From: Tatumella ptyseos
GTDB lineage: Bacteria; Pseudomonadota; Gammaproteobacteria; Enterobacterales; Enterobacteriaceae
Length of the DNA: 64,000 nucleotides
Reading direction: 5' to 3'
Assembly (NCBI RefSeq): GCF_030552895.1
Contig: NZ_CP130649.1
Coordinates: forward strand, 2,232,001 to 2,296,000
Positions 62,560 to 64,000 of the stretch are shown here, one piece after another; position 1 is the first letter of the stretch; each line of letters begins with the position of its first letter. A model generated the notes under the pieces. The model saw nothing but the letters and a program-made list of their open reading frames with translations, had not been told where the DNA came from and ran no database searches. The position numbers were made by a program, and so were the translations under genes.

Positions 62560-64000
62560 TTAATGATGAGAACCTGATGACATCGTTTTCTTCGCGACAT
62601 CTGGATCGAGCTTTATATATGGCGTTTCAAGATCGGTACGCTGAGGATGACGCGTTGCTTGCCACCAGACTTTGATACCATAAGCAACAATACCATAGAC
62701 AACAATGAGGAAAAGAATACTCAACCCAGCATTTGTGTAGTTATTCACCACAATATGTTGCCAATTAGCAAGCTGATCGGATGCGACGGTCCCCGTCCCT
62801 TCGGCAATTTTTTGGCGATAAAGCCGTGCCATGTAGAAAAATCCTTCAGCTTGCGGATTATTACTAAACAGCTTTAAAACTAACGCCCATGTCGTACAGA
62901 TCATTAACCACACTGCAGGCACAATGGGTACCCAAATATAACGGTCACGCTTCATTTTCGCGAGTATTACTGCCACCAGCACTAAAGCCACTGCGGCGAG
63001 CATCTGATTGGAAATACCGAAAAGTGGCCATAAGCTTTTTACGCCACCGAGAGGATCTACAACACCCTGATACAGTAAATATCCCCATAATCCTACACAT
63101 CCCGCTGTGCCTAAAATACCAGCGACTAAGGAATTAGTATTTTTTAAGCCTGGAATAAAGTTGCCAAGTAAATCCTGCAGCATAAAGCGGCCAGCTCTTG
63201 TTCCCGCATCAAGTGCCGTCAAGATAAATAACGCTTCAAAAAGGATGCCGAAATGGTACCAAAAACCCATGTCGATAATAGGAATAATGTTATGGAACAC
63301 CATTGCGATACCAACGGCTAAAGTCGGTGCACCACCTGCTCGGTTTAATACAGAGGGCTCACCAATTGCTGCGGCCGTATGCTGAATCGTCTCTGGCGAA
63401 ATCACAAAGCCCCAGCTGCTAACTTTAGCAGCGGCTTGTGCCGTCGCGACTTGTAGTTGCTGCATGATAAGCGCCGCATTATCTCCCCCAAGCTCATGAA
63501 GATTTGGCATAGTAATACCCAATCCCGCTGGCGGAGTGTTCATCGCAAAATACAAGCCCGGTTCGATAATCGCTGCAGAGACTAATGCCATCAACGCAAC
63601 AAAAGATTCCATCAACATCGCGCCATAACCAATAAAACGTGCATCGGTCTCGTTAGCAAGCAGCTTAGGTGTTGTACCACTTGAGATTAACGCATGAAAA
63701 CCCGATACCGCACCACAAGCAATGGTGATAAATAAGAAAGGAAACAATGCACCTTTCCACACGGGGCCATTACCACTGATAAATTGCGTTACAGCGGGCA
63801 TTTTTAGCTGAGGATGCAGAATAATTATCCCTATCGCCAATCCTACAATAACGCCAATCTTCAAGAATGTTGCTAAATAGTCACGCGGTGCAAGAATCAA
63901 CCAAACAGGAAGCAGAGCTGAAACAAATGCGTAGCCAATTAACGCCCAAGTGATAGTTGTATCCTTAAAGGTTAATGCGGGTCCCCAATAAGGATCATGA
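62560..64000 (-). CDS. btsT: CstA/BtsT carbon-starvation-family transporter (partial, N-terminus outside window)
   Basis: 480 C-terminal residues present; the gene continues past the right edge (full members about 700-715). Reading into the edge gives DPYWGPALTFKDTTITWALI, then LPVWLILAPRDYLATFLKIG. Further: FLFITIACGAVSGFHALISS and GGVKSLWPLFGISNQMLAAV, core helices of the family. BtsT (YjiY) is a pyruvate/H+ symporter; CstA takes up pyruvate and peptides. Choice of BtsT over CstA rests on the YjiX-like neighbour and is tentative. Confidence 0.85.
   Translation of the reverse strand, partial: HDPYWGPALTFKDTTITWALIGYAFVSALLPVWLILAPRDYLATFLKIGVIVGLAIGIIILHPQLKMPAVTQFISGNGPVWKGALFPFLFITIACGAVSGFHALISSGTTPKLLANETDARFIGYGAMLMESFVALMALVSAAIIEPGLYFAMNTPPAGLGITMPNLHELGGDNAALIMQQLQVATAQAAAKVSSWGFVISPETIQHTAAAIGEPSVLNRAGGAPTLAVGIAMVFHNIIPIIDMGFWYHFGILFEALFILTALDAGTRAGRFMLQDLLGNFIPGLKNTNSLVAGILGTAGCVGLWGYLLYQGVVDPLGGVKSLWPLFGISNQMLAAVALVLVAVILAKMKRDRYIWVPIVPAVWLMICTTWALVLKLFSNNPQAEGFFYMARLYRQKIAEGTGTVASDQLANWQHIVVNNYTNAGLSILFLIVVYGIVAYGIKVWWQATRHPQRTDLETPYIKLDPDVAKKTMSSGSHH

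Noticed and set aside
1..64000. CRISPR arrays, rRNA, ordinary tRNAs, IS elements
   Set aside because: No regularly spaced repeats, rRNA signatures, tRNA cloverleaf (other than tmRNA) or transposase sequence was seen.

Overview
The window comes from an enterobacterial chromosome. Core genes in typical enterobacterial order (grpE / nadK-recN-bamE / rnfH-ratA / smpB-ssrA), a tmRNA with the standard ANDENYALAA tag, lptF-lptG, a YtfJ homologue and a BtsT/YjiX pair all point to Enterobacterales. A SPI-1-like (Inv/Prg) type III secretion system outside Salmonella and moderate base composition suggest the Erwiniaceae or a relative; that placement is inference.

Layout. (1) 1-6335: half of a SPI-1-type injectisome locus. 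An InvF-like AraC regulator and the start of an InvG-like secretin run left out of the window; prgHIJK-orgAB homologues (inner ring, needle, rod, lipoprotein ring, sorting platform) run right. (2) 6336-15720: a visibly GC-rich acquired block between the T3SS and grpE. An intact LysR regulator and an intact five-gene run (two SRPBCC proteins, a DJ-1/PfpI-like protein, a quinone-oxidoreductase-like MDR, a XenA-type old yellow enzyme) sit among decaying genes: LysR, DMT transporter, beta-propeller, hydroxyisobutyrate-dehydrogenase-like and GlcG-like remnants. (3) 15731-21540: housekeeping genes, with a sigma-32 promoter before grpE and LexA boxes before recN. (4) 21786-34663: accessory metabolism: an orphan gene after ssrA, a six-gene oligopeptide-type ABC transporter / luciferase-like monooxygenase / CMD-peroxidase operon, a LysR with divergent pirin and isochorismatase-family genes, a nitroreductase and an MFS transporter. 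(5) 34996-41248: a chaperone-usher locus of FGL type between two LysR regulators. (6) 41659-44248: a BOF-family periplasmic protein and lptFG.

(7) 44650-57282 is the most interesting part. A tightly coupled minus-strand operon encodes a fatty acyl-AMP ligase, an NAD-dependent epimerase/dehydratase, an acyl carrier protein and an alpha-oxoamine synthase. Divergent from it is a GNAT-fold protein resembling bacterial ceramide synthase. Together these are the parts of the bacterial sphingolipid pathway (acyl activation on ACP, serine palmitoyltransferase, ceramide reductase, ceramide synthase). Around them lie a DgkA-type lipid kinase, three divergent thymidylate-kinase-like P-loop proteins sharing an ARKPDH motif, an LpxO-like Fe(II)/2-oxoglutarate hydroxylase, a Wzx-like flippase and a CHAD-like protein. 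I infer a cluster that makes, modifies and perhaps exports a sphingolipid with an unassigned, possibly phosphorylated, head group.

(8) 57493-64000: a CMD/cupin pair, small lipoproteins, a MarR-HlyD-DUF2955 efflux operon with a palindromic candidate operator, and a YjiX/BtsT carbon-starvation-type pyruvate transporter that runs off the right edge.
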